Below are positions 22,619 to 35,600 of a DNA stretch of 64,000 bases, in pieces. The DNA lies in NCBI GenBank assembly GCA_023055425.1, contig JALGPY010000003.1, forward strand, positions 74,747,491 through 74,811,490, read 5' to 3'. Source of the stretch: Linanthus parryae (lineage: Eukaryota > Streptophyta > Magnoliopsida > Ericales > Polemoniaceae). The position numbers were made by a program, and so were the translations under genes. The notes under the pieces are model-generated. The model was not told the origin of the DNA and made no database searches. It was given only the letters and a program-made list of their open reading frames with translations. Position 1 is the stretch's first letter, and every line of letters begins with the position of its first letter.

Positions 22619-23100
22619 AACCAGCAAGCTCTCTTTCTTCAATTGCTCAAAATTATAAAGATTTACCGCACAGAACGAGCATTTTCAATTCAATTAAACC
22701 ACGCAAGATTTACCCAGTAAAAAACGTCACACACAACTCCGTTGTTACGAGAGAGGACTAGGTGTAGAAAACCAAGATGTATGAAGTTGAGCCAGAGAGT
22801 AACGAATCTACAGCAAGAGTGAAGTAGCGGACACTCCAGAAATCACGAACAGGAGCGAGCGAGAGAGAGAGAGAGTTGTATACCAGATGAGTGTAAAGCG
22901 AATTTGGTTCGTGATGGAGGAGATGATGAGTGAAAAAAGGTTGGAATTGTTGTTTTGTCTTCTTCTGCTGAAAGGTGCCTGTCCGTTGGATCAGAACATA
23001 ATTATAAAATCGACGGCTGTAGATGAAGGTGTAATTCGTTGAAGGACGCGGTTGATCTGGCGCCACATGTTAAGTAGCGAACATGTGTGAAGTGCGGACA
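22619..23100 (-). promoter_or_regulatory. 5' UTR and promoter region of the WVD2-like gene
   Basis: Upstream of the start codon at 22618 the minus strand reads through a CT-rich leader (AAGAAAGAGAGCTTGCTGG just before ATG). A GA-repeat block lies at 22856-22877. A TATA box could not be fixed. Confidence 0.4.
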
Positions 23101-23471
23101 AAAAGCAGAAGATGCTAATTTTTAATTAGTTGTAGTATTAATTTATATTTAATTTTAATTATTGTTGTTGGTTGGAAAAGTTTAATGATTAACGAGATCT
23201 ACGGAAACAAAGTTTCCTCAAAAATGAAAGATCTATGAAACATAAGGGTGATACTCACCGTCCACCGCTCAGAGCTGTTGGTACCTTGGTAGCGTAGGGG
23301 GTCCAAACTTTATATATTTGTCCTATAAAAAGACTAGATCTAATAAAACTAAAAGTTAAATATACTAATTTTTTGGAAGAGAAATTAAATGCAACGATTA
23401 GTACATTATTAACCGTCATTGACTTACTAAGCAGTAGGAAACTTGATTTGTGTAAAACATTGGGTATTTGT

Positions 23472-23563
23472 ATTTTTTTTAGAATTACATCATTAGTCGG
23501 GTTTGAACGCATGACCTCATGCAGGTACTTCAAACACTCTATCTATCACTGAGCTAGCATCCA
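23472..23563 (-). repeat. Possible tRNA-derived SINE fragment
   Basis: On the minus strand a box A-like TAGCTCAGTGATAG is followed about 35 bases later by a box B-like GCGTTCAAACCC, then an A-rich stretch (TCTAAAAAAAATAC). That is the internal promoter layout of a tRNA-derived SINE. The body is very short and no target duplication was found. Confidence 0.35.
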
Positions 23564-23960
23564 AAATTTATTTATTTATTTATTTTTGCTTGGACCAAGA
23601 TAAGAGCTTAGAGCTCCAGTGCATAGTCAGACTTCCTAGCTTTATACTAACCTTTTTCGTAGCTTGAGACTGAGATCCAAAAGCTTGGGTTCTATGCATG
23701 CTTAATACATACTTGCAACTGTTACTAAGCCACATTACTTACATATATACATAGAAATACACATTGATCCATAAACTATAGTACTGATCATATTGATAAG
23801 AGCTTAAATCTTCATACTTTAAAGCCTTGGGCCAAGATCCTTTATGCTTCAGCTTGATCTTTTGAGGGAACGGGGTTGTCCATAATTGTTTCCAACGATG
23901 AGTAAGGGGGATAGATTTGAAAGACAAGGATTTAACGGATAAATTCGGGGAGGAATTGGT

Positions 23961-24108
23961 GAAATCTTGCAATTTGCAGACGATAGTCTTCTTTTCTTTC
24001 GTATAACGGACTATGTAGGTCTATGGCTTCGCGATTTATTAAGTGATTACAATCGTCAGTCTGGCCAAGAACTTAACTTCATAAAATTTTCTATTGTGTT
24101 TAGCCCTT
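23961..24108 (+). pseudogene. LINE reverse transcriptase fragment
   Basis: A frame-consistent stretch reads LQFADDSLLFFR and then LSDYNRQSGQELNF, the catalytic FADD box and downstream SGQ(x)(I/L)N motif of plant L1-type reverse transcriptases. Fewer than 50 codons survive. It lies on the opposite strand to the adjacent LINE ORF1 piece, so the two are separate insertions or a rearranged one. Confidence 0.7.
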
Positions 24109-24334
24109 AGTTCAAGTGGTTCTTTCCCCTTGTCAACAGCTTTCAGATTCATGCTTCCCTCTACCCGAGGTAAGTCTTCTTAATGATGCATGTTTAAAAC
24201 AATGAGATTAGTCGGTGGGTTCAAGGTTCCTGGTGACTGAAGTGAAAGGGTCGTGTCAGGGTTATAAAAGGGAGAGTGATGGTGCTGAGACAAGGTTTCA
24301 GTGTGAATAGGATTTGGGAGAGATGCAGGTGGTG

Positions 24335-24875
24335 TAAAGAAGCCACTTTCCCACATTGAAAACAAACCCTGGAGATTCTTTCATATCGAAAGTGAACCCA
24401 CTTGGGTTCTTCATCCAAAACTCGAACATAGGTGGCAGGGACTAGAGGGTCTGAGAGGTTAACCCTAACTTTAATTTTAAACCCTTGCATGTTAAGCAGT
24501 CGATCGAGGGACCAATCAACATCAAGAAGTTCCCCTGCCTGATGCCCAAGATTCACGGCATGTTCAAAGTAATAACGCTTCATTGGTGCTTCAAGCACCT
24601 GGAACCACATATCCATGGTGGTGAAGGAATTTTCTCTTAGAGCTAGACTATTCCTCCTTTCAGTGAAAACCAGAGAAAGCCCATGCATAATGATTACAGA
24701 TTCGTTAAGAAAGAAGCTCTGGTCTCTTTGATCTTGAAAGTGGAACAATTATACATCTGAGTTTTTCTCCACCCAAATTGTACCATTCATGGTCCAGTGA
24801 GAGTTTATTTCTTATTGAACTAGCATCAGAGAGGGATTCTAGACCAAGAAACTTAGAAATCAAAGAGCTTTCCAT
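24335..24875 (-). pseudogene. LINE ORF1 N-terminal part (DUF4283 type with start of CCHC zinc knuckle)
   Basis: The minus strand from ATG at 24875 gives a gag-like LINE ORF1: MESSLISKFLGLESL, then MHGLSLVFTERRNSLALRE, a W(F/V)Q(V/I)...P motif, LGHQAGELLDVDW, then VRVNLSDPLVPATYVR and YERISRVCFQCGKV, the first half of the zinc knuckle. Similarity ends right there, near 24335. A frame break lies near 24750. Plant L1 elements carry this ORF1 upstream of the endonuclease/reverse transcriptase ORF; no attached ORF2 is seen. Confidence 0.7.
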
Positions 24876-25088
24876 AATTCTCAAAATGTGAAAACCCTAG
24901 ACGGATCCAAAGTGACCACAAAACCCCTTTCATTTATCTGTTCTTGGGAGGAGTCATTAGTTGAACTAGACGAGAGACAATGAAGAGCAAGGAGATGATA
25001 CAAGGTTTGAGCTGAAGAAGTAGGAATTTAGAGAGGTAGACGAATGGAAACAACGATATGCAGAAAAGAGGTGAGTAGAAGACAAACC

Positions 25089-26589
25089 TGTTGATTCAAA
25101 GACCCTTGAATGTGTTTTGGTTGGTAATTGTTTTGAGTGATGAAAGACAAAGACATAAGCAGCAAAGCATTTCAGATACTCCAAGGCCTTGAGATACTGA
25201 CAAAACTCCAAAGCCTTGAGAGTTATTCTATTCTGTTATATGTTCTAACAGTTCTGTGTTGCAGATTGGATATCTGATTATACAGATCAGGGATTTACTA
25301 CATATACTTATGGATTACACTATTTACATATCTAACACAATTTTAGATGATCAGAACAGGAAGAATCAAAGTTATCTGGGTTTAACGTTGAATATTTGTG
25401 AAGCAGGATCAGAGCTCCAAGGCCTTGAGATGTGCCTTGAGCTGCTGACAGTTTTTACAGAACTAAGTTGATTCTTTCTTGCAGGTTGTGATTCTTAGTA
25501 TTGTGATTATTTACTCACTTCTAAGAGTATTAAACTTGTTTTTCATGATTTATATGTATTAGAAGTTATACAGGTTATTGTTCTAATCTGTTAACCAGTT
25601 TTATCAGAAACTAGATAACCAAACAGTCATAGCGCTGTTATCTTTTTGGACTTTGTTGTTGCTGTGTTTCCATGCTGTTGCAGGGATGTTAAACGTGCAG
25701 GAGCAATCTCCACAAACTCCAACGGATATCCACTTAGAGCTGTTTGAATTTCAGTTGAAAACAGAAAGAGGATTTGTAGGAACTGAGATCCTAAAATCTA
25801 TCAATCAGTTGCAGCTGTGGATAAAAGAGACTGGTTTGAATTTTGAAGGGAGAGAGGCTTGCAGAATACTCAGAAAGGTGTGACAAATTCGTGGGAGATC
25901 ATTCATTCAAAATCACAAACATTCAAGCTTCAATCCAGATTCCAGAAGATCAAATCAATCCAGTTTCCAGAAGAACACATCCAGGCTTCAACAGCTTATC
26001 TCTTCTACTGTGTTCTTCACTTGTAATTTAATATGTGTATCTTTAGATTATCTTAAACCTCACTTAACCTAGTGGTTGGTTGTTCAAGTGAACAACAAGA
26101 GGTTCTTGTTAGCTCAACAGTTAGTAGTTGGAACTAGATAGGTTTGGAACCACAAGTTGTATAGGTGTAAGGAAAATCACTCAGGCATGAAGATCTAGGG
26201 ATGTTTCTGTGTGAGTAGTGAAGTGTTTGCCCAATCCTGGTGGGATTAGATCCCTCAGGCAGAGATTAGGTCCATTGGGACTGAACTCTGTAAATTGCTT
26301 TGTGTTCTTTACTTTATAGTTTGATTAATTATCTGCTGCATACAACTCTAATCAAACTAGGGTTCAAAAGTTGTTTAGAATTGATTTTAGTTCAAGGCCT
26401 TGAAACTTTCTAGTTTGCCTTTGAAAGTTTCAGACAGTTTACTAAAATCTCAAGGCCTTGAGATTTGAGTTTCACACAAAGTTATTCTGTTAAACTTTGA
26501 TTTTTGAAAAAAGTTTCCATACTCTATTCAACCCCCCCCCCCTTCTAGAGTATTTAGGTCCTGCATTTAGTCTACATTACACACTTTCA
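25089..26589 (+). mobile_element. Solo LTR of a Sirevirus-like copia family
   Basis: A 1501-base LTR beginning TGTTGATTCAAAG and ending ACACTTTCA. It is flanked by the 5-base duplication AAACC at 25084-25088 and 26590-26594, with no internal region, so it is a solo LTR left by recombination between two LTRs. Its end matches the LTR at 2154-3286 (C run, CTTCTAGAGTATT). It contains four exact (C/T)CAAGGCCTTGA palindromes and several near copies. Confidence 0.85.
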
Positions 26590-26594
26590 AAACC

Positions 26595-26870
26595 CATAAG
26601 AGAAAGAACAAAACAAAATAGAGGAAAATGAGTAGAAGACAGCGCGACAATAAAGAGAGGAGAAGAAATCTAGTGAAGATTGAACACAGAACAGTAGAAA
26701 GAGATAGAGGGATTTTGCATGCAAAGTCGAATGATGATTAGTGTTGGGAAGATGAGAAAAGGTGAGCGGTGGAGTGTAGTGATGAAGAAAAGATAATAAT
26801 GAGAGAACAGTGAGTGTTTTGGCTCTGACAGAGCAGGTGGGGCGCTAGAGAAGAGCAATTCTTAAACTCC
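26595..26870 (-). mobile_element. Probable 5' UTR remainder of the LINE interrupted by the solo LTR
   Basis: A-rich on the plus strand, non-coding, and continuous across the solo LTR with the purine-rich 24960-25088 segment upstream of the ORF1 start at 24875 (the same GAGTAGAAGACA word occurs on both sides). It is read as the LINE leader on the minus strand. This rests on position and composition only. Confidence 0.35.
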
Positions 26871-27235
26871 GTGTTAGCTTTTTTCATTTACAACATTTAT
26901 GTCTTCGCATTTTGGAGTTCGGTAGTTTTTTTTTTTTGAACCAATGTGAAGAATTATACTTATAAGTATGAAGACAATCATGTCATAAAATAATACAATA
27001 ATAAATTCCTAGAAGACTATAATTACATTAAAGGTAACAAGCCAACAATGCAAAGAATCGTGTAGAAAGACGATATGTACAAAATACAAAAAGAGAAAAA
27101 TCTAAAATATGAGGACTATGGACAAAAGACTCAGTGCATGCCAAAGCCTCGTTTGTTAAGTGATGTCCCTTTGCAACCTCCGAACAAAGTAATCGAACTT
27201 CGAAAAAATCTAGCTTGGTTACATCATACTTAACA
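26871..27235. other. AT-rich spacer
   Basis: No gene or repeat border was recognised here, apart from T/A runs near 26926-26936. Confidence 0.4.
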
Positions 27236-27241
27236 TGGACT

Positions 27242-29502
27242 TTAATACTCAGTAATTTTGTATGGGTAATGTTGTAATTTAGACCGTGAAAATTCAGTTT
27301 AGAATTTTCAAGAAGTGATTTGAGAAATTACCAGAATTAAAATTGTATTCGTTAAGCAATCGCCTGAGAATTTTAGAAGCTAAAGAATAATTGACTTGTA
27401 ATAAAATAAAATTGGTAAATTGTTGTGTTTTTTATAATTGAGAAATTCGGGTAAGATTTTAGAAAGTGTTGGGTTAATATTCGTAGTTAAATTGTGTGTG
27501 TTTCTCTATTTTTAGTCGTGACTGCGTGTGCGACCACCGCGAGACTTGCTAGACATGCTACACCTAATCTCCCTGTCCTCTAGTGTGCCTAACCACACCA
27601 TAGTATTTCTAAGTTCATCTTTCTCAATATGTCTTTCAATTCCGGCAAAACACATTCATACTCTTCGGGGAGATTTTTTTTCACCGTTACAACAATCACC
27701 GCCACCTACTCACCACGTCACTGTTGGAAAACAATTTCTCCTCCCTCCACACAACCATCACCTTCATCACCATCACCGGCCATCGCCACCAACACCACTG
27801 TGACTACCTTTCTTCTCCTTCCTCTTCAGCTCTCTCCCCTTTCTTTCTCTCCCTCTCCATTTAGTTCTCTCTGTCTCTGTCTTGTGAGCAAGCAACGACA
27901 CCAAGCAGCAGCCGAAGAAACCGAGCTGCCGCCGTCGGGGAAGCCACCCGAACCCATCACCATCCCTCTGTTTCTCCTCTGTCTCTCCCTCTCTCCCGAT
28001 ACCCCTTCCTATTTCGATCACAACAACAGCAAAAGAATCCAAAATAGGACAGAAGAAGGCAGCGACAACAGCTCCAAGTTCCGCCGGCGAAAATCCATAG
28101 TTTCAGGCAAGACCTTTGGCCCAACCAAACGAAAGGCGCCCAGGCCTTTACCTTTGACTCCCTAGACTCTAGGAGGTCCGACCAGCTTCCAGGAGGTGGT
28201 ACCCGCGCCCAGAAGTTACCGGACAAAACAAGCCGGCAACCATCACCGGCGACAAGTTCGACGACTCGACCCACTCCGTTTCTCCACCTTTTCTCGCATT
28301 TCTTGGTTTGGGTATGATCTATATCTTCTCCTAGTTCATTATTTGCTGTCAAAACTAGTTCTTGGTAGCTATTATTCGCATTTGGATCGAGTTAATTGTA
28401 GGTTTGTTGTGAGTTCTTGTGAGGGGTAGTTCTTGCACTTTTCAGAAACTGTTTTGGGGGTTGGGGCTGTATTTTATTCGAACTTGATGGTGTTGTTTAT
28501 GCTTAAGTATAACTATAGGGTGTTAGCTATAGTTTAGATATTCATATTTACATGATTATTTGCATAAAACTAATAAGTGTATTTCAGGAAATAAAACAAA
28601 AGGTTTAAGAAAACAGTTGTAGTATTTAATAGTTTTCATAAAAATAAGATAAGTGTATGGATGTCTGAAAAATAATTGTGTCTAATAAATCATTAATTGT
28701 CATGTTGTTTTATCTAAATAAATCATAACTCCCAAATAGTTATCAATCTTTTTACTACAAAGAATATTTGTTTGAAATAAAATATTATTCAAAAATTATT
28801 TTCCTAGTTAAAATTATAATATAACTTATTACTTTGATAACGAATTCCTCAATTATTTAATGTCCAAATTGATTCTAAAAATAATCATTTATATTGATAA
28901 GATTGTAATTGGAGTTGGGAATTCATTGGGGTCATTGGGATTGGATTAGTTCCGACCTAGACAAACACTCACACATCTGTTTATTTAGAAGTAGCATCGT
29001 TTGTAACTAAAGATTTGTAAATTGTAGGCGACAGATTCGTGGACATAGGATTCGTCGACTTTCTTATGTACTAGCTGCTGAGTCGACTTCATGTGAGTTA
29101 TATGCTTAGTCTTGCTTTCCTAGCTTCATTCGTGTCGTATCACGACTTTATAACTTGTCTCAAAATGTGTTTTGTGACTTACATACTTTACTTGATTTTT
29201 GTTTATGTTTCGAAATGATTATTTTGAAACTAGCTCACATGTACTGGAATCAGTGGTTTGGATTTGCACGTGTTGGCTTCATTTGCCCTTATTGGGTTGG
29301 TTTGGCCCTTAGTTGGTCCGACTTTATAACTTATTGGGTTGGTTTGGCCCTTAGTTGCCCTGGAATCTAGTAATACTCTTTTGGACTTACGATCCTTAAG
29401 GGGTGTCGATACTTAAGGTCTAGTATGGTTTATAGAAGTGGGGGCGGGAGAGGTTCTCCACAACGTAAGGCACGGAGGAAATGTTTTCTCTCTCATTGTC
29501 GT
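27242..29502 (+). repeat. Tekay/Del-type 5' LTR, left part
   Basis: Starts TTAATACTC and is similar throughout to 38416-40700. It lacks a segment of about 40 bases around the TATA-like box present in the 3' LTR. It is broken after ...CTCTCATTGTCGT by the copia LTR. Confidence 0.85.
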
Positions 29503-30927
29503 TGTTGGAATAGATGACCTAGAGGCAATCTAGTTTAGTATAAATTTATTTGTGGCTATAACATTCATTGTATTATTTATTGGATATTTAATATAATGAA
29601 GTCCTTAGATTTACAATTGTGTTCTTTATCTTAAATATCCCTAGTCCAGTATTTTGATTAATGGGACAATCATCTATAGACTAGTATGGGGTTGGATTGA
29701 TATGGAGATATCATGATCCAACACATGGGTGTGCATTAAGGGTAATGACGCACTGGATTGACCCATCTCCGAGAAGGCTACATACACGTTATGATAAGTC
29801 ACAAGTGCTTCTCGTGGTGCAATGGTATTGTCATCCTTAGACTTGAAGTCGCTAGATATTCTAGTTGTGGATTATTGTGATTTTGGTAGCGTTAAACGCT
29901 ACACCGTAACTGGGTAGTTATAAAGGAATGTACCGGATACAATAAGAAGCAAGCTTAGAGATCGTAGTTGACGTAGATAGAATTTGTCCCTCCCACATAA
30001 CGGGAGTAAATATCCTAGGCCACTCAAGGGATAGTGCTTATAGAATGTCTAGCCAAACTCAAATAAATCAATATGGGATATTGATGTTATTTGCGCGAAT
30101 AAGGCTATTCCCGTGGATCGAGAAACTATGGATTGGATATACGAGTGTGACTTGTATGTCTCGTGTCCCATCCGGATATAGTGACAAAGGGATGAGAGAA
30201 TTACTTGTACAAGGTTTGTCGGATGACTATTTTATTAGTTGGCTAGAATGGATGTTTTGCAAGAAACCGCTCCATATTAGCAAATTGTTGCTACCAACTA
30301 GATAGAACCTATGGGGTCACACGCTATATAGAGTTGAACTAGATGTGGGAATTAATTAATAGGATTAATTAATTAGAATGATCACTTTGCAACACCTTGC
30401 AAACTTAGTAGGACTAATTTGCAAGGAAGGGACTAAACCGAATTCTAGTAGGACTAGAATGGGTCCTTTAGGTAGTTGACAAGGATTTGTTGGAATATAT
30501 AAAGGATGCTCCTTCCTTCCCTCCCACACTTATGAACTTATTGATCATAACTTGAGTGGGAGAGAACAAAAAGGAGAGAGCAAGCAAGCAAGAGGAGCCC
30601 GTCGCCCCCTTGCCGCCGCCCCATCCCGTCGGCCCAAACAAGGAGGCCAAACCTCCTTGTTTCCTCGCGTTGTGTGATTTCTTCTTCCTCTTCCTCCATT
30701 CCGGGCTAGAAAAAAGGAGTAGGAAGATCTAGAATTCAACTCTAGGCGTGGATCAACTATAGAGAACGTGACACAATTCGCGTTTGAAGTCATCAAAGGA
30801 GGAACCCTAAGGTGTGTTAATTGATTTCTTCTCTGACCATCGTTATGTCTGTTGACTTGTGATACTTGGAGGGTATTGCATGGATTATATTTGTTTTTCC
30901 GTCGCGCATCCATGATCAAAACCCTCA
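29503..30927 (+). repeat. Angela-type 5' LTR
   Basis: TGTTGGAATAG to AACCCTCA, 1425 bases. A TATA box TATATAAAGG lies at 30496-30505. It is homologous to 36528-37800 and to 6530-7979. Confidence 0.9.
30496..30505 (+). promoter_or_regulatory. LTR TATA box
   Basis: TATATAAAGG, conserved at the same place in all three LTRs of this family in the window. Confidence 0.6.
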
Positions 30928-30928
30928 G

Positions 30929-30940
30929 TGGTATCAGAGC
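30929..30940 (+). other. Primer binding site for initiator methionine tRNA
   Basis: TGGTATCAGAGC starts two bases after the LTR end. It is the standard complement of the 3' end of plant initiator Met tRNA used by copia elements. Confidence 0.9.
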
Positions 30941-32605
30941 CACAGGTTGTAGAGCATAAACGTGGTTTTATGTGTTACGTTTTGATAGTTTTACACTTTA
31001 AATTTATTGTTTATCGCGTAAAACAAGACAAATCAAGCATATGATGCAATTTGTCAATAATCTATCATAATAAGACCTAGTTTTTGCATTGGATGCTTGA
31101 ATTAGTGAGTTCGAGAAATTTTAGGATGTTCGATCTAGGGTTTGGGCATCCTATGGAAATAAGGAGTTCTTCCCGTACAAGGAAACAACCAAACTTGGGC
31201 ACCAAGCAAGGGAGTTGTTTCCAAAACAACTCCCAAAGGAGGTTCAGCCCCCTAGGGGACCGCCCCTCCTTGCTTGCCGCCCCAGCAAGGTTCGGCCTAG
31301 GGGCCGGGGAAGCCCTAGCCCGCGGCCTAGCCGCGTGGGCTAGGGGCCGACCGGCCCAAGGCCCTTGCGGTCCTCTTTTTGGGTTCGGGCAATATGATTG
31401 TTGGGCCCAATTGACCTTTTTAACCCTAGAAGATCCTAAAATCAATTAAAATTGACCAAGCGCGTTAAAATTGGATTTTAACTGTTTATGTGCAAATCGC
31501 ATGGTGATTGGATATGGCCTTAGGATGTGGTTTGATGTGAATGTTTAATTTTTGTGGTTTGGTTTACGGCCTGCGAGCTGATCAATTAATTGTAATAATT
31601 AATTAAGGTTTTATGGCCTGCGAGCCATTTTTTTTCTCAACTTGTGAGACTTATTTTATTTAGTATAGTTGTTAGCTAGTGCTAGATAGAGTAGATTGTT
31701 AGCCAAGATTGAAGAAAAGAAGCCCAAAGCCAAAGGAAGACACAAAAGATGGAGCATGGAGCATTCCACATGACTATGAAGGATGGACCAAAAGATGAAG
31801 ACGCATGGAGATGTGTTTGCTTTTAGGGTTCATAGATAATTCCATTGGCTTGGAATTATCTTAGTCTAGAAAAGGCCATATTCACATCACGTTTTATTTT
31901 GTTTTGTGGTTGTTTATTTTATTGTCTTATTATTTTGTGGTTGGTGTATGGATGATGCATGCAATTAGGATAATAAGATAATTAGACAACCCGGATCTAT
32001 TATTTGGAGTTGTGCCCAAACTCAAATAGATAGATTAGTTGATATTGATCAACAAAACAATTAAAATTGAATTTAAAAATCCCTCAAAATTCAATATTGT
32101 GTTATTGCCTTCTCGTTATTTAAACACTCATTATCATCATGATTTATCAAGTTCGTGCGTGCCAAAGCATAGTGACTTGGTTCATAATGATGGAATGCGA
32201 TGGCACAAGCAAGTAATGTGCAATTGTTTAAATAAGAGGTTGAACACAACTAGACTATTAATATGATTAAAACCTAGAGGTAATCAATTGGGATTATCCA
32301 TACGGATGGATAAATAAGGAGTTATTTGCCCAATTGAACCAAGAGTTGCATAGAGATGCATTTGGAATTGTTCCTACCTAACGTAGTCAAATTATGGGTG
32401 ACTTGCCAAAGCAAGCTCATAAGGAGATGAAACATGGATCTTGGCCCACTAGAAAATATAAGGATATTTTACGCATTAATATCTTGAGGGTTATTAATCC
32501 GTAGAAAAATAGTGGGAGCTATATTTGATAAACTAGCCATTATTGAATATAGTCAAAAATTCACAAATACTAAAACTTGCGTATTTTTCTTTTGTAGAAT
32601 TCCAA
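30941..32605 (+). other. Untranslated leader of the Angela-type element
   Basis: About 1.7 kb without coding homology. Positions 31215-31385 form a GC-rich island (GGGGCCGG, CGCGGCCTAGCCGCG and similar) in an otherwise AT-rich element; the overlapping open frames there on both strands follow from base composition. 31560-31640 holds two GGTTTTATGGCCTGCGAGC-like segments. Confidence 0.5.
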
Positions 32606-35600
32606 ATGGCAAACAACTCATCGAGTTCACAACATTCCCTACGATCTGTCCTTGAGAAGGACAAGCTCTCGGGAACCAACTTCCTTGATTGGTACAGAAA
32701 CTTGAGAATCGTTCTCAAGCAAGAGAAGAAACTGTACGCAATAGAGGAGCAGGTTCCAGCAGGTCCAGAGAACCAAACACCTGCAGCCCTAAAGGCGTAT
32801 CAAAAGCGTGTTGATGACGCTAATGATGCGGCATGCATGATGCTATGCACCATGACTTCTGAGCTTCAGAAGCAAAACGAAAACATGAATGCTGTCGATA
32901 TGATCGAGCATCTGAAGCAGCTCTTCCAAGAGCAGGCAAGGGTTGAGAGGTATTAGGTCTCTAAGGCATTGTTCAAGTGTCATCTGGCATAAGGGAACCC
33001 GGTGGGACCCCATGTACTCCGTATGATCGGGTACCTGGAGAATCTCGCCCGACTGGGGTTCACGTTCGGCCAAGAGTTGGCAACTGATCTCGTTGCAATC
33101 GTTGCCCGAGAGTTATGGACAGTTCATCATTAACTATAACATGAACGAGATCATGAAACCACTGCCAGATTTGCTCAATATGTTGAGGACAGCTGAACAA
33201 AGCATCAACAAGGGTAAGGGCAAGGCCATTATGATGGTTCAGAAGGAAAGGGCAAAAGGTTTGCCTCATCCTCCAAGGGCAAAAGCAAGTCAGTTGCCAA
33301 GTCCAAGGAACCTGCCCTCAAGCCTGTTGGTGGCATTGCCAAAGGTGTGACTAAAGGTGAATGTCACTACTGCAGTCAGCCTGGACACTGGAGGAGGAAC
33401 TGCCCAAAATATCGAGAGGACAAGAGGCTTGGAATAGTGATTCCACCACCACCAGGTATTTTTGTTGTAGATGTCAATTTAACTGTCTCTACATCATGGG
33501 TATTAGATACTGGATGTGGATCTCACATTTGTCGAAATGTGCAGGATCTAAAGAGAAGTAGAAGATTGGCTAAAGGGGAGATAGATCTGCGCGTTGGGAA
33601 TGGAGCAAAAGTTGGTGTGTTGGCCGTGGGCGTGTGCGAGCTATCTCTGCCTTCAAGATTAGTTTTAGAATTAAATAATTGCTATTTTGTGCCTGCTATG
33701 AGCAGAGACAAATTTTCTATTTCTTGTTTGGACAAGGAGGTTTTATTATTTCAATAAAGAACAATTGTTGTTCCTTTTATTTGAATAATATTCACTATTT
33801 TGGTGCGCAATTATTTAATGGACTGTATGTCCTTGATCTAAGCAATCTTGTCTATAACATTAATACCAAGAGGATTAAAATAAATGATTTAAATCCTGCT
33901 TACTTATGGCACTATCGTTTAGGCCATATAAACGAGAAACGTGTATCTAGACTCCATAAGGATGGACTACTAGACTCATTTGATTTTGAATCATATGAGA
34001 CATGTGAGGCTTGTTTATTGGGAAAAATGACAAAGTCCCATTTCAATAAGAAAGGTGAGAGGACTGGTGAGCAATTGGCACTCATACATACTGATGTGTG
34101 TGGGCCATTTGCCACTCCTGCTTGGGGTGGTTATGTCTACTTCATTACATTTACTGATGATTACAGTAGATATGGATTTCTGTACCTTATGAAGCCCAAA
34201 TCCGAATCCTTCGAAGTGTTCAAAGAATTCAAAAATGAAGTAGAGAAGCAACTTGGCAAAAGTATCAAAGCTCTACGATCAGATCGTGGAGGAGAATACT
34301 TGAGCCAAGAGTTTGACGACTATCTTAGAGAGTGTGGAATTGATTCCCAATTCACTCCACCCGGAACGCCACAATGGAATGGCGTGTCTGAGAGGAGGAA
34401 TCGAACCCTATTGGATATGGTTCGTTCTATGATGTGTCAAACCGATCTTCCATTATCGTTTTGGGGCCACGCTCTATTAAGTGCAGCTTTCACCATTAAC
34501 CGTGTTCCATCTAAATCAGTCATGAAGACACCACATGAGATGTGGAGTGGGAGGCGTCCCACACTGTCGCTCATGAGGATTTGGGGCTGCGTTGTCTATG
34601 TAAAAAGTTTACAATCAGACAAGCTAGGGCCAAAATCGGATAAGTGTAAGTTTGTGGGGTACCCTAAGGAAACTAAGGGTTACTACTTCTACAATCTAAC
34701 CGAGAACAAAGTGTTTGTTGCTCCGACCGACGTATTTCTAGAAAGAGAGTTTGTCTCTAAAGAAACAAGTGGGAGGACTGTAGAACTTGAAGAAATTCAA
34801 GAACCACAAATCACTGAACCGATTATGGAACATGAACAGGAACCACAAGAGCTTCGTAGATCTAGTAGAGTGCGCCAGGAACCCGAGAGGTATGGACTTC
34901 TTGTGACCGATTCCGGTGACACGATGCTCATATATGATGAGCCTACTACCTATGAAGAGGCCGTGAAAGGCCCAGACTCTCAGAAGTGTCTAGAAGCCAT
35001 GAGACCCGAGATGGAATCCATGTATACCAACAAAGTATGGACTTTGGTAGAACCACCCGAAGGGGTGCGACCCATAGGGTGAAAGTGGGTCTTCAAGAAG
35101 AAGATCGGCATGGACGGTAATGTGATTACCTATAAGGTCGATTGGTGGATAAAGGATTCAGACAGATTCATGGTATTGACTATGATGAAACCTTTTCACC
35201 AGTCGCTATGACCAAATCCATCCGAATCCTACTTGCAATTGCAGCATACCATGACTATGAGATTTGGCAGATGGATGTCAAAACAGCATTCCTTTACGGG
35301 AATCTCCTCGAAGACGTGTATATGATACAGCCGAAGGTTTTGAAGATCCAAAGCAAGCCAAGAAAGTCTGTAAGCTGCAACGATTCATTTATGGATTGAA
35401 GCAAGCTTCTAGGAGTTGGAATCGACGTTTTGATGAAGTGGTCAAAGAGTTTGTTTCGTCAGAAACGAAGATGAGTCTTGTGTCTACAAGAAGGTTAGTG
35501 GGAGCTCTGTAGCTTTTCTGGTCTTGTATGTAGATGACATACTACTCATTGGAAACGACGTTCCCATGCTGCAATCTGTTAAAGATTGGCTGGGGAAGTG

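Noticed and set aside
24221..24748. A host zinc-finger protein gene on the minus strand
   Set aside because: The half zinc knuckle and DUF4283-like wording belong to LINE ORF1; it is truncated and has no intron or promoter evidence.
31077..31449. Overlapping 121-codon open frames on both strands
   Set aside because: They coincide with a GC-rich stretch of the copia leader, where stop codons are rare on composition grounds.
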